Assembly (NCBI RefSeq): GCF_900103265.1
Contig: NZ_FMWX01000003.1
Location: 62,001-126,000, forward strand
DNA: 64,000 bases
Origin: Sphingomonas sp. NFR15
Lineage (GTDB): Bacteria; Pseudomonadota; Alphaproteobacteria; Sphingomonadales; Sphingomonadaceae
Direction of reading: 5' to 3'
Position 1 is the stretch's first letter. Each line of letters begins with the position of its first letter. A program made the translations under genes and the position numbers. This document shows, piece after piece, positions 30,837 to 39,454 of the stretch. The notes beneath the pieces are model-generated. The model worked only from the letters and a program-made list of their open reading frames with translations. It did not search any database and was not told the origin of the DNA.

Positions 30837-31976
30837 TCAAACCCGCAGATGATCGAGGATCGCGTCGGCGGCGCGCTCCCCGGCGGGGCGGTCCGAGCGG
30901 GAGAAGGTCGCCGCGTCGGCGATCCGTTGGCGCTCGCGATAGGCATCGGGGTCGGCCAGCGCGCGGGCGATCGCGGCGGGCATCTCGCCGACGCTCTCGA
31001 TCACCTCGCCGAGCGACCAATGGCCATAATCCTCGGACGCGTGCCGGTCCGGCTTGTGGGTGTCGAAGAAGATCGCCGGGCGCGGGCGCTGGATCCATTC
31101 GTAGATCTGGCTCGACACGTCGCCCAGATAGATGTCGGCGGCGCGGACGTAGCTCATGTCGATCGAACGCCGGCTGCCCGTGTCGATCCGGATTCCCGGA
31201 GAATCGCGAAAGCGCGCGGGCACATCGGGCCGGAGGCGCGCCTTGCGGTGGATCAGCGAGGTGTGCAGCCGCCGTTTGAACAGCATGACGTGCGGCGCGA
31301 AGATGAGGTTGAGCGCGTCCTGCGACGCGAACCAGTCGAGCACCTGCTCCCCGTGCGAATACCAGGACGAGAGGAGCGGGTTGAAATGCGGGTTGTACAG
31401 GACGGTCGGCTTGTCGTTGTCGAAGAAGCGCGGTGTGGCGGCGAGATCGACCGTGTCGAACTTGGGATATCCGACGATCGCATGCCCCCGTTCGGAGATC
31501 AGGCCGAGCGACAGCATCCGGTCGCGGACCTTCTCGCCCGACAGCAGCACCAGATCGAAATGCCTGGTGACGGGCTGGAAGCCCGCCGCGCCATCCCCCG
31601 CGCCGTGGGGCAGGTAGATCAGCTTGAGCGTATCGAGCCCGAAGCGGGTCTTGAGCAATGTCGACGTCGTCTCGGGCACCACCAGCGCGTCGAGCGCCGC
31701 GAACGCCGGCAGATTCTCGCGGAGGATCGCGATCCGGCGGAACGGCGCGACGTGACGGAGCAGCCGGTCGGCGAGCCGGCTGATCCAGCCGACCTCCAGC
31801 GCCCGATGGCGGACGTTGGCGGTCGCCGGCAGGAGCGCGCTCGCCACGCCGCGCTGCTCGGCGCTCGAGGTCAGGATCTCGACATCGACGCCGCGCGCGG
31901 CGAGCGCCGCCGCGATCGGGATCGTATGCGAGATCTGATGCGTGGCATCGTGGTTGAAGAGGAAGCCGATCCTCAT
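30837..31976 (-). CDS. CDP-glycerol glycerophosphotransferase-like protein (paralogue 2)
   Basis: A 379-residue protein of the CDP-glycerol:polyglycerol phosphate glycerophosphotransferase-like (GT-B fold) group. Landmarks are LIYLPHGAGDG near residues 118-128, FAPHVMLFKRR near 228 and the donor-site signature DMSYVRAADIYLGDVSSQIYE near 274-294. In Gram-positive bacteria such enzymes build teichoic acids; in Gram-negative bacteria they add glycerol-phosphate or ribitol-phosphate to surface polysaccharides. Its start overlaps the stop of a close paralogue by 4 bases. There is no signal peptide, so it acts on the cytoplasmic face. The exact donor is not known. Confidence 0.75.
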   Translation of the reverse strand: MRIGFLFNHDATHQISHTIPIAAALAARGVDVEILTSSAEQRGVASALLPATANVRHRALEVGWISRLADRLLRHVAPFRRIAILRENLPAFAALDALVVPETTSTLLKTRFGLDTLKLIYLPHGAGDGAAGFQPVTRHFDLVLLSGEKVRDRMLSLGLISERGHAIVGYPKFDTVDLAATPRFFDNDKPTVLYNPHFNPLLSSWYSHGEQVLDWFASQDALNLIFAPHVMLFKRRLHTSLIHRKARLRPDVPARFRDSPGIRIDTGSRRSIDMSYVRAADIYLGDVSSQIYEWIQRPRPAIFFDTHKPDRHASEDYGHWSLGEVIESVGEMPAAIARALADPDAYRERQRIADAATFSRSDRPAGERAADAILDHLRV

Positions 31977-33091
31977 CGCCGCAGAAACGCGACGGTGGCC
32001 TCGGCGGCACGCGCGGCGGCGCCGGGTCTGCGATCCCCGAGCGACGCGGCGGCACGCGCCTCCTGCCGATCACGATAGAGGTGGTGGCGGGCCGGCGCGG
32101 CTTCGATCGCCGGCATCAGATCCTGCGGGCGCGAGATCACGTCGCCGAGGTGCCAGTGCGCGAAAGCGGGATCGGCCTTCCAATCGATATCGTACGCGTT
32201 GAGAAACACGCAGGGGCGCGGGTGTGCCAGGAACTCATAGACCTGGCTGCTGATGTCGCCGACATAGATATCGGCCGCGCGCGTGTAACTCATATCCACC
32301 GACCGATCCGAACCGACATCGATGAGGATATTGGCGGTCGACCGCGAACGCCAATAGGCTTTGGTCCTCGCGCCGCGCCTGCGAAACAGCTTCACGTGCG
32401 GCGCCACGATCAGATTATACGCGTCACGCGCGGCGAAATCGGCGAGCATCGGTTCGATGAACCGGCTCCAGGATTGAAGCCCGCGCGTCTTGTGCGCGTT
32501 GTAGAGGACGGTCGGACGCGCGGTTTCGAACAGCGGCCCGGACGCGCGCGCCAGCCGCTCCGCAGTTTCCAGCTTCACCAGCCCGACCTCGCGGTGATTG
32601 TCCGGCCGAATGTGCTTCAGGGCGAGCATGCGTTCGGCCGACTTCGGCCCCGGCAGCAGCACGTAATCGAAGCTGCGAAGCCGCGGCGAGAAGCCGACCG
32701 TGCCGTCGCCCGCGCCGTGCGGCAGATAGATTTTTCGCGGGCGCAGGGTCTCGGCACGGTTTTCGAACAGGCGGAAGGCGGTATCCTCGACGGTGAAGAT
32801 CGCGTCGTATTTCAGCAATTCCGGCTCGCTCGACCGATAGACCGACTGTTTCGCGAACCCGAAGATCCCGATGCGCTCCACCAGTTTCGCGAAGAGGTTC
32901 CGCTTCATGCGGATATACTCGAACGGGGCTTCGCCATAGGCATGGCGAATGCGCTCGAAATGGTGGAGCGATTCCGGATCGTTGTAATGGATCGCGACCC
33001 GGACACCGGGTATGCGGCGCAGTTCGAAGGCGACCGCAAGCCCGTGGTAGCATTGATATGGTTCGGCAATAAAAAGAAACGCGATGTCCAT
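31973..33091 (-). CDS. CDP-glycerol glycerophosphotransferase-like protein (paralogue 1)
   Basis: A 372-residue paralogue of the following gene, sharing IYLPHGAGDG, the VLL-G-K-ERML region, APHVKLFRRR and DMSYTRAADIYVGDISSQVYE. The two arose by tandem duplication but have diverged well. The start at 33091 (MDIAFLFIAEP) is chosen because the open frame beyond it, to 34252, lies antisense to the flippase gene. It is divergent from that flippase gene across only about 50 bases, so the two units probably share a regulatory region and act in one envelope pathway. Confidence 0.75.
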   Translation of the reverse strand: MDIAFLFIAEPYQCYHGLAVAFELRRIPGVRVAIHYNDPESLHHFERIRHAYGEAPFEYIRMKRNLFAKLVERIGIFGFAKQSVYRSSEPELLKYDAIFTVEDTAFRLFENRAETLRPRKIYLPHGAGDGTVGFSPRLRSFDYVLLPGPKSAERMLALKHIRPDNHREVGLVKLETAERLARASGPLFETARPTVLYNAHKTRGLQSWSRFIEPMLADFAARDAYNLIVAPHVKLFRRRGARTKAYWRSRSTANILIDVGSDRSVDMSYTRAADIYVGDISSQVYEFLAHPRPCVFLNAYDIDWKADPAFAHWHLGDVISRPQDLMPAIEAAPARHHLYRDRQEARAAASLGDRRPGAAARAAEATVAFLRR

Positions 33092-33142
33092 TTTCGAACG
33101 CCGTAGGGCGGCCATCGCGACGCCGTCAACGGATATGACGCG

Positions 33143-34483
33143 GTGATGCCGCCGGCCCTGATCCGGCTTCGCGATCGCCTGAACGGCCAGACGCCGCTGC
33201 TCCGCACCTTTCGAAACACGGGCTGGCTGCTGATGGCGAAGCTGCTCGGCGCGGTGCTGAGCCTGGCGTATCTGGCGATGGCCGCGCGCGGGCTGCATGC
33301 GGCCGGATTCGGCGAGTTCGCGCTGATCCTCGGGCTGGCGCAGGGCATGGCCGCGCTGGTCGGCTTCCAGAGCTGGCGGATCGTGCTGCATTGGGGGACC
33401 GCGCCGATGCTCGCCGGCAGGACCGCGCAAGTCTCCGCGCTGCTTTGGTTTTGCGGCGTCCTCGATCTGGTCGCGGGGATCGCGGGATGCGCGATCACCG
33501 TCGTGCTCGTCCGCTATCTCGCGCCGCATTTCGGCTGGTCGCGCGCCACCGCCGATCATGCGATCCTCTTCGCGTTCGTGCTGCTGCTCACCGTGCGATC
33601 GACCGCGGTCGGCGCGCTGCGGCTTTACGACCGGTTCCGCGACGGCGCGCTGGCGGATACCGCGACGCCGGTGTTCCGCATGATCGGCGCGCTCGTCGCG
33701 GTGTCGGCGGGCGCCAGCGTCGACGGGTTCCTGTGGGCGTGGGGCGTGGCGGAGATCGCCACCGCCGCCGCTTATTGGGGACTCGTCTGGTATCGGGTCC
33801 GACCGGTCACGACGGGGCTGGCCCTCGCGGATATTGTGTCGGTGCCGCGCGCTTATGGCGGCTTCTGGCGCTTCGGGCTGTTCAGCAACCTCAACTCCAC
33901 GCTGTCGTCGGCGAGCCAACAGGTCGCGCTGCTCGCGGTCGGCTATGCGGTGGGCGCGGTGTCGGCCGGCTATTTCCGTCTGGCGCACCAGCTCGGGCAG
34001 GCGTTGCTCATCCTCGCCGAGATGCTGAGCCGGTCGCTCTATGCCGAGCTGGCGCGGGTCAGCGCGAGCCGGAGCCGGGCCGCGATGACGACATTGCTCG
34101 ACCGGACCAACAAGGCGGCGCTGTTCGGTGGCGTCGCCGTCTTCGCGGTCGTCGCGATCCTGGGCAAGCCGGCGCTCTATCTGATTGGCGGCGCGGCCTA
34201 TCTTCCGGCCTTCCCCGCGCTCGTCATCCTCGGCGCTGCCGCGGCGGTCCAACTGATCGGCGTGAGCTTCGAGCCGGCGCTGATGGCGCTCGGGCGGACC
34301 GGCAGCTTGCTGGTGATCCGGGCGACGGCGCTGCTATGCCTCGCGGGGCTGCTCGCGCTGCTGTTGCCGCGCATCGGCGTCCTTGGCGCCGCCTTGGCGA
34401 TGCTGGCGGACGCGCTCGTCGCCGTGGCGCTGCTGCGACGCGCGACGCGGCGGGTGGCTAGGGCCGCACCCCCGTCTCCCTGA
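33143..34483 (+). CDS. Polysaccharide biosynthesis flippase (MOP/Wzx-like)
   Basis: A 446-residue integral membrane protein with about 12-14 hydrophobic helices and the oligosaccharide flippase architecture (LGAVLSLAYLAMAARGLHAAGFGEFAL at the start of the membrane part). It would move a lipid-linked saccharide or similar product across the inner membrane. The start may be GTG 33143 or ATG 33146. It is divergent from the glycerophosphotransferase-like pair, and its end overlaps the end of the GINT1-N-like gene by 26 bases on the opposite strand. Confidence 0.85.
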   Translation: MMPPALIRLRDRLNGQTPLLRTFRNTGWLLMAKLLGAVLSLAYLAMAARGLHAAGFGEFALILGLAQGMAALVGFQSWRIVLHWGTAPMLAGRTAQVSALLWFCGVLDLVAGIAGCAITVVLVRYLAPHFGWSRATADHAILFAFVLLLTVRSTAVGALRLYDRFRDGALADTATPVFRMIGALVAVSAGASVDGFLWAWGVAEIATAAAYWGLVWYRVRPVTTGLALADIVSVPRAYGGFWRFGLFSNLNSTLSSASQQVALLAVGYAVGAVSAGYFRLAHQLGQALLILAEMLSRSLYAELARVSASRSRAAMTTLLDRTNKAALFGGVAVFAVVAILGKPALYLIGGAAYLPAFPALVILGAAAAVQLIGVSFEPALMALGRTGSLLVIRATALLCLAGLLALLLPRIGVLGAALAMLADALVAVALLRRATRRVARAAPPSP

Positions 34484-35369
34484 GCGTCCGGCGAACGATG
34501 CCGCGGACGCGGACCGCGTTGGCATAGGGCGAGTTGGTCGTGCGCTTGACATCGATCAGCGTCACCGGCCCCGCCGCGGCGAGCGTATGGAAGCCTTGGG
34601 TGAATGGTGCCATCCAGCCCGGCGCGCGCAGCGCGGGTGAGTCGCTCGCGGCGAAGCGCGTTTCGCTGAGCTCGGTGATCGACAGCAGCCGGATCGCGCC
34701 GCCATAAGTCTCGCGGCAATCCTGGACCGGCAGCAGGATCACGCCGTCGCGCACGATCGGCACGCCGCCGGGGCGGGTGCTCGCCAGGTCGACGCGAACC
34801 GGGTTGCGCGGGTGGAGCCGCCACGGCCCGGTGAGCCTGTCCGCCCATGCGACATGAAGATGGCTGCGACGCGCCGCCTTTTCGGCGGACGGCGCATAGA
34901 ACAGCCACCATTTGCCGGCGTGATACAGCGGTGTCGCGTCGATCGCGGCGCCGTCGAGCGGGATGTCGCAGGCTGGTTCCCACACGTTCGGGAAATGCCT
35001 GGCGCGGTAGAGCGTGAGCGTGCCGGACCGATAGGCTTCCGGCAGCATCCAGGTTTCGCCATCGGCCTCGAACACGAACGGATAGGAGAGATGCCACGGC
35101 GTCTTGAGAACGGTGCGGCAATCGAGCAGCGTCAGCCGCTCGTCATACGTCAGCACGTCGATATGACCGATCCGTGTCCGATAGTCGAAGGCTTCCGCGA
35201 ACACATGGAGCCTGCCGTCGCGCCATAGCCCGAACGGATCGGCCCGGAACGCGAGCGGCGGCATGTCGGGCAACCAGACGACGGCCGCCGGATCAATCCC
35301 GCCGTCGAGGATCGCCTTCACGCTTTGCCGTACGATCGCACAGCGCCATATATCCATCGGGCGCAGCAT
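34458..35369 (-). CDS. GINT1-N-like glycan transferase-associated protein
   Basis: A 303-residue soluble protein resembling the N-terminal beta-propeller domain of plant glucosamine inositolphosphorylceramide transferase 1 (GINT1-N). Repeated blade-like segments include ADPFGLWRDGRLHVFAEAF, YPFVFEADGETWMLPEA and ATPLYHAGKWWLFYA. Plant GINT1 fuses such a domain to a glycosyltransferase; here it stands alone. The start at 35369 has AGGAGA five bases upstream; the frame runs to 35501 without support. The bacterial role is unknown, but its place among envelope glycan and lipid genes fits handling of a glycolipid. Confidence 0.6.
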   Translation of the reverse strand: MLRPMDIWRCAIVRQSVKAILDGGIDPAAVVWLPDMPPLAFRADPFGLWRDGRLHVFAEAFDYRTRIGHIDVLTYDERLTLLDCRTVLKTPWHLSYPFVFEADGETWMLPEAYRSGTLTLYRARHFPNVWEPACDIPLDGAAIDATPLYHAGKWWLFYAPSAEKAARRSHLHVAWADRLTGPWRLHPRNPVRVDLASTRPGGVPIVRDGVILLPVQDCRETYGGAIRLLSITELSETRFAASDSPALRAPGWMAPFTQGFHTLAAAGPVTLIDVKRTTNSPYANAVRVRGIVRRTLRETGVRP

Positions 35370-35485
35370 TCGGTCTCCTCTGATGCCGCTCTCTAAGCTG
35401 CGGAGAGCGGTTATCCAAGCGTCCGTCATGCCGCCGCCGCCCTCGCATGTTGAAACGCCATGCCGGCGGCCATATTTCGTCCCGG

Positions 35486-36010
35486 ATGAAAATGTTGTCA
35501 TCGCGGGCCTTGCTCGCCTGTCTCGCCATCGCGGCCGGCACCCTCGCCGCTCCGGCCGTCGCGGAGGTGGTGGGCGCCGATGCGGCGGCGTGCGGCGACC
35601 CGAGCGCCGCGTCGGTGCGCGTCCACATCACGGGGTTCAAGAACGGCGACGGCACCGTGCGGGTCCAGGCCTATGGCTCCAACCCGGCCGATTTCCTCGC
35701 CACCGGAAAGTGGGTGCGCCGCGTCGAGGTGCCGCTTCAGGGGCGCCGCGCGCTCGACGTGTGCCTGCGGCTTCCGGGCTTTGGCGCCTATGCGGTGGCG
35801 GTGCGGCATGATGCCAATGCCAATGGCAAGTCCGACTGGAACGATGGCGGCGGCTTTTCGCGCAACCCCAAGCTGTCGCTCTTCCACCTGAAGCCGGCAT
35901 TCGCCGACGTGGTGGTTTCGGTGAACCGCGATGCGCCGACGATCCCGATCGTGATGCGCTATCGGCAGGGATTTTCGATCGCCCCCGTGCCCGAGGCGGC
36001 GGCGCGCTGA
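35486..36010 (+). CDS. Secreted DUF2141 protein
   Basis: A 174-residue exported protein. ATG 35486 opens a signal peptide (MKMLSSRALLACLAIAAG, cleavage near AVAEV). The rest is the DUF2141 beta-sandwich with VHITGFKNGDGTVRVQAYG and YAVAVRHDANANGKSDWN, the latter resembling a metal-binding Asp/Asn-rich loop. Family function is unknown; it is periplasmic or surface-located. It is divergent from the GINT1-N-like gene and converges on the HAD phosphatase gene. Confidence 0.82.
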   Translation: MKMLSSRALLACLAIAAGTLAAPAVAEVVGADAAACGDPSAASVRVHITGFKNGDGTVRVQAYGSNPADFLATGKWVRRVEVPLQGRRALDVCLRLPGFGAYAVAVRHDANANGKSDWNDGGGFSRNPKLSLFHLKPAFADVVVSVNRDAPTIPIVMRYRQGFSIAPVPEAAAR

Positions 36011-36046
36011 GCGTCGCCGGGCGAAATCCCGTCAGGCGGTCGCGCG

Positions 36047-36721
36047 TCAGCCGCCCCAATCGACGATTGGCCAGCCGCGCGCGCGCGCCAATGCGCGCAG
36101 CCGGGCGTGCGGGTTCACCGCGATCGGCTCGTCCGCCCATGCGAAGCTCGGCGCATCCGAAACATGGTCGGACTGGAAGCGGATGTGCGCGTCCTCGCGC
36201 GCTATGCCGGCATCGGCCAGCCACCTCTCCAGCATCGCCCGCTTCGCCGCGCCGTAGCAGTTCGGGCCGTCGAGCATCGGGGTGATATCGCCCGCCGCGT
36301 CGCGCTTCGCACGGGTGGCGACCAGATCGGCGACGCCCAGCCGGTCGGCGATCGCACGGGCGTAGAAGGCGTGGGCGGCGGTCGCGATCACGATCCGGCG
36401 CCCCTCCGCGCGGTCCGCCGCGATCTGCGCGCGCGCGCCCGGCCGGATGTGATCGCGCGTCAGGCGCGTGGCGAAATCCTCCGCCAGCCGCGTGGCGGCC
36501 GCCGTGCCGAGGGTCGGTCCGAGGATCAGCCGGTGCATCAGTTCCTTGCGCCGGTCGCGGTCGGTACGGCTCAGCGCGACGAGGCCGACGACCGGCAGCG
36601 CCGCCAGCCGCCACGGCGCCACCGCCCGCGCCGCGTGGAGCAGGAACGGCGTCCAGGTCGGCAGGCTGGTGATCGTCCGATCGAGATCATAGACGGAAAT
36701 CCGGACGCGGGGCGCGATCAT
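36047..36721 (-). CDS. HAD-IB family phosphatase
   Basis: A 224-residue HAD hydrolase of the phosphoserine-phosphatase-like IB class. Motif I is YDLDRTIT (residues about 10-17), motif II is a Thr in IVIATAAHAFYARAI, motif III is the Lys in YGAAKRAM, and motif IV is SDHVSDAP. A hydrophobic insert after motif I (ALPVVGLVAL) suggests contact with membranes or lipid substrates. It is the last gene of a four-gene overlapped minus-strand run (lipid kinase, NTase-fold protein, NTP transferase, phosphatase), each pair sharing ATGA, so it likely dephosphorylates a headgroup or lipid intermediate of that pathway. Confidence 0.82.
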   Translation of the reverse strand: MIAPRVRISVYDLDRTITSLPTWTPFLLHAARAVAPWRLAALPVVGLVALSRTDRDRRKELMHRLILGPTLGTAAATRLAEDFATRLTRDHIRPGARAQIAADRAEGRRIVIATAAHAFYARAIADRLGVADLVATRAKRDAAGDITPMLDGPNCYGAAKRAMLERWLADAGIAREDAHIRFQSDHVSDAPSFAWADEPIAVNPHARLRALARARGWPIVDWGG

Positions 36722-37461
36722 CGTATCAGGCCACGCACCAGATCGAGATCGGCCGGCTTGTCGACATCGACCGCCGCCAGCCCGAACGGCGATTCGGCCA
36801 TGCGCGCCCGCACGCCGACGCGGCCGCCGATATCCGCCAGCGCGCGCGCCAGCGTCAGCCTGCCGGTCGCGTACCGGACGAGCGGCATGACGCCCAGCCG
36901 CCGCACGATCCGCCAGGGCCGTTTGCGATCCCGCTCGACCTGCTGCCACAGATCGAGCGCGAGGTTCGCCGCCGGGGTGGCGAGCCAGAACAGGTTGCAG
37001 CCCGACCAGTCGCCGTCGGCGAAGCGCAGATAGGTCCGCCGCGTCGCCGGGGCGTCGCGCTCGATCGTTTCACGCCGGGCGAGCAGCGCGGCGATGTCGG
37101 CGTCGTCCGGTACCGCGTCGAGAAACGTCGTGATCCATTCCGCGCGGAGCAGCGCGTGGTCCGCCGTGGTCAGCAGCAGCGGTGCTCCCGCCAGGGCGAG
37201 GCCGCGCTTGGCGCTCGCGCTCGGCCCCGCCTCGGCGGCGGTCGGCTCGGCGCCGAGCGTGAGCGCCTCGCGCCGGACCGCCTCGTCGGCCGTGCTGACC
37301 AGGATGCGCGCCGCGCCCGCCGCGCGCACCGCATCGACGACCCGGGCGAGCATGGTCCGGCCGCCGATGTCGATCAGCGCCTTGTGGGCGACGCCGGCAT
37401 AGGCCGCGACCGGATCGATCCCGCCGCGCGAACCCGCGAGAATCAACGCGTTGAAGCTCAT
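36718..37461 (-). CDS. NTP transferase domain protein (MobA/IspD-like)
   Basis: A 247-residue nucleotidyltransferase with an N-terminal nucleotide-binding signature LILAGSRGGIDPVAAYAGVAHKALIDIGG (read here in two parts, LILAGSRGG and HKALIDIGG, residues 5-34). TADHALL supplies the metal-binding Asp. Such enzymes make CDP- or UDP-activated small molecules or polyols. Overlaps of 4 bases on both sides tie it to the neighbouring NTase-fold and phosphatase genes. The activated compound is unknown; a polyol or inositol phosphate would suit the context. Confidence 0.78.
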   Translation of the reverse strand: MSFNALILAGSRGGIDPVAAYAGVAHKALIDIGGRTMLARVVDAVRAAGAARILVSTADEAVRREALTLGAEPTAAEAGPSASAKRGLALAGAPLLLTTADHALLRAEWITTFLDAVPDDADIAALLARRETIERDAPATRRTYLRFADGDWSGCNLFWLATPAANLALDLWQQVERDRKRPWRIVRRLGVMPLVRYATGRLTLARALADIGGRVGVRARMAESPFGLAAVDVDKPADLDLVRGLIR

Positions 37462-38372
37462 CCGCCGCCAACGTGAAAGACGCGCCAGAGCACGCCCGGC
37501 GCGGCGAGCAGCGGGTGACGTTCGCGCCACGGCGTCAGCGCGACGCGGACGCCGGTGTGGCGCTCGATCTTCCAGAGCCCGTAGCGCGCGGCGCCGTCGA
37601 ACGTGAAGGCGGCCTTGACCAGCCGCGCGACGTTCAGCGGCTTGCCCGCCGCCGCGCGCGTCAGCCACGCCTGGACCAGCCGCCGGCATTCGCCGAACCC
37701 CAGCGACGGCACCAGGCTGGCGCCCCGTATATCGAAGGCGATCCCGCTTTCCTGCCATGCCAGCGGCAGCAAGCGATCGTAGCGCTCCGGCGCATGGCCG
37801 AGAATCTGCGTCTCGCGGCCAGGGGGCTCGACGCGAAACTCGACGCGGTAGGTCTCGCGCAGCAAGGCTTTCCAGAAATCCTCGGCCCGGCCGTGGCGCG
37901 GCCCCAGCACCGCCGCGAACCGCCCCGCGGTCTTGACCGCTTCGGCGACCGCGCTCAGCGTGCGGTGCTGGTCGGCGGGGCTGTGGCTCCACACCAAGGC
38001 GCTTGGTTGCGCGAAGCGAATCCAGATCGTCGTATCGAGCAGCACGCCCGTCGCAGCCCGCTCGAACGTGGACAGCGGCATCGTCGCGACCTTGGCGCGG
38101 ATCGTGCGCTCACCGACGCGTATCTCGTGATAGCTGACATCGGGCCAGAGGCTGCCGAGCACAGCGCGCCGCAGCAAAGAGCCGCGCGCGCGCGGCGTGA
38201 GCACGTAGAAATCGAGGATGTCGCCAAGCGCCCCGGTTCGCAGCACCGAGCCGTAGAACAACACCGCGACGCCGCCCAGGCGCTCCGCCAGCACCCGCGC
38301 CACCGAACGGATCTCCTGCGGCACCGCCACCGACAATTCCTGTGCCACCAGACTTTGCAGTGCGCTCGTCAT
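37458..38372 (-). CDS. Nucleotidyltransferase-fold protein, weakly Tam41-like
   Basis: A 304-residue protein I cannot name firmly. Residues 36-55 show an NTase-fold start, VLFYGSVLRTGALGDILDFY, with GS followed by D-x-x-D at the usual spacing. The order of later segments (VSYHEIRVGERTIRAKV, then IWIRFAQPSALVW) recalls Tam41, the mitochondrial CDP-diacylglycerol synthase of this fold. That resemblance is by eye only. The gene is overlapped by 4 bases with a lipid kinase upstream and an NTP transferase downstream, which fits a role in activating a lipid or headgroup. The start at 38372 is where that overlap occurs; the frame opens at 38516. Confidence 0.6.
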   Translation of the reverse strand: MTSALQSLVAQELSVAVPQEIRSVARVLAERLGGVAVLFYGSVLRTGALGDILDFYVLTPRARGSLLRRAVLGSLWPDVSYHEIRVGERTIRAKVATMPLSTFERAATGVLLDTTIWIRFAQPSALVWSHSPADQHRTLSAVAEAVKTAGRFAAVLGPRHGRAEDFWKALLRETYRVEFRVEPPGRETQILGHAPERYDRLLPLAWQESGIAFDIRGASLVPSLGFGECRRLVQAWLTRAAAGKPLNVARLVKAAFTFDGAARYGLWKIERHTGVRVALTPWRERHPLLAAPGVLWRVFHVGGG

Positions 38373-39454
38373 GGCACCACGAAATCGATCGGACCCCCGC
38401 GCGTGAGGACCACGTCGCCACCGGGATAGGTCTCGCCGTCGAGCACGAAATCCGCGTCGAACCGAAGGCGTATGCTGCTCGTCGTGCAGCGATGATAGCC
38501 GAACCTTTGAAGCCACTGCGCTTCCGATCCCGCGAGCAGCGCCGGGAGTGTCGCCAGCAGGTGGCGCGGCGGAGCATCGACGCCGAGCACCTTGAGGCCG
38601 GCCCGCTCATGCCCGAACGGACGCAGCCCGAGCGGCAGGCGCTTCAGCGTCGATCCGAGGATCAGGTAGAAGGGTCGCTCGACCCGCACGCCGTCTTCCA
38701 GCGTGACGCCGACGTTCAGCCCGCGCCGCCAGCGGTTGTCGGCCTTGCCGAACACGGTCTGCGCGATCGCGGCGGCGAGCGAGAGACCCACCGCGACGCC
38801 GCGAAATCCGCCGAGACCGTGGACGTCCTGCGCGATCTCGGTCGCTTGGACGAAGGCGCCGGCACCGAACAGGAACCCGCGCAGATGCGGGGTCGCGGCG
38901 GCGGCATGGCGAACCTCGAGCGGGCTGCGCTGCTTGACATGCCCGAGCGGAATGGCGCCGAGCGCGTCGGCGAGCGACCAGGTGATCGGGATGCCGAGAT
39001 CCAGCGCGAGCGCGTTCGTCTTGCCCGATGGGACGATCGCGACCCTGGGAAGCCGGTCCCGAAAATAGGCCGGCGCAATGCTGAGCACATCGCGGATCGT
39101 CCCGTCCCCGCCGTCCACCGCGAGGACGTCGATCCCGCGATCGGCGAAGCGCGCGAGCGCCTCGCGCAAATCCTGTTCGGTGTGGGGAAACGCCCAGTCG
39201 AGCGCCCGCGCCACCTCGGGCGAGGCTTGCGCATGCCTGAGATTGCGGTGCGCCTTGCGATTGAAGATGATCCCGACGCTGGTCGCGGATGGTCTCGCCA
39301 CGTCCGGGTAGATCGCGGGGCGCGATACCGCCGGTCTCGCGGCGGTGACTCGCATGCGGGCGATGCCCCGTGCCAGCAGGCCCTCCGTGCCGGCGGCGCG
39401 CGGAACCGAAGGTGCCAAAGGCCCGGTGCCCCCTTGCAATGTCACGCGCTTCAT
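38369..39454 (-). CDS. Diacylglycerol/sphingoid kinase family protein
   Basis: A 361-residue lipid kinase-like protein with the DAGK catalytic signature VDGGDGTIRDVL (about residues 113-124), VPSGKTNALALDLG near 140 and a C-terminal DGETYPGG that matches the second half of the fold. Likely products are phosphatidic acid or a phosphorylated sphingoid/ceramide, relevant because sphingomonads carry glycosphingolipids. The N-terminal 55 residues are low-complexity, so the real start may be nearer 39355. It is first in the four-gene run, and 11-base Pho-like repeats lie directly upstream. Confidence 0.8.
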   Translation of the reverse strand: MKRVTLQGGTGPLAPSVPRAAGTEGLLARGIARMRVTAARPAVSRPAIYPDVARPSATSVGIIFNRKAHRNLRHAQASPEVARALDWAFPHTEQDLREALARFADRGIDVLAVDGGDGTIRDVLSIAPAYFRDRLPRVAIVPSGKTNALALDLGIPITWSLADALGAIPLGHVKQRSPLEVRHAAAATPHLRGFLFGAGAFVQATEIAQDVHGLGGFRGVAVGLSLAAAIAQTVFGKADNRWRRGLNVGVTLEDGVRVERPFYLILGSTLKRLPLGLRPFGHERAGLKVLGVDAPPRHLLATLPALLAGSEAQWLQRFGYHRCTTSSIRLRFDADFVLDGETYPGGDVVLTRGGPIDFVVP

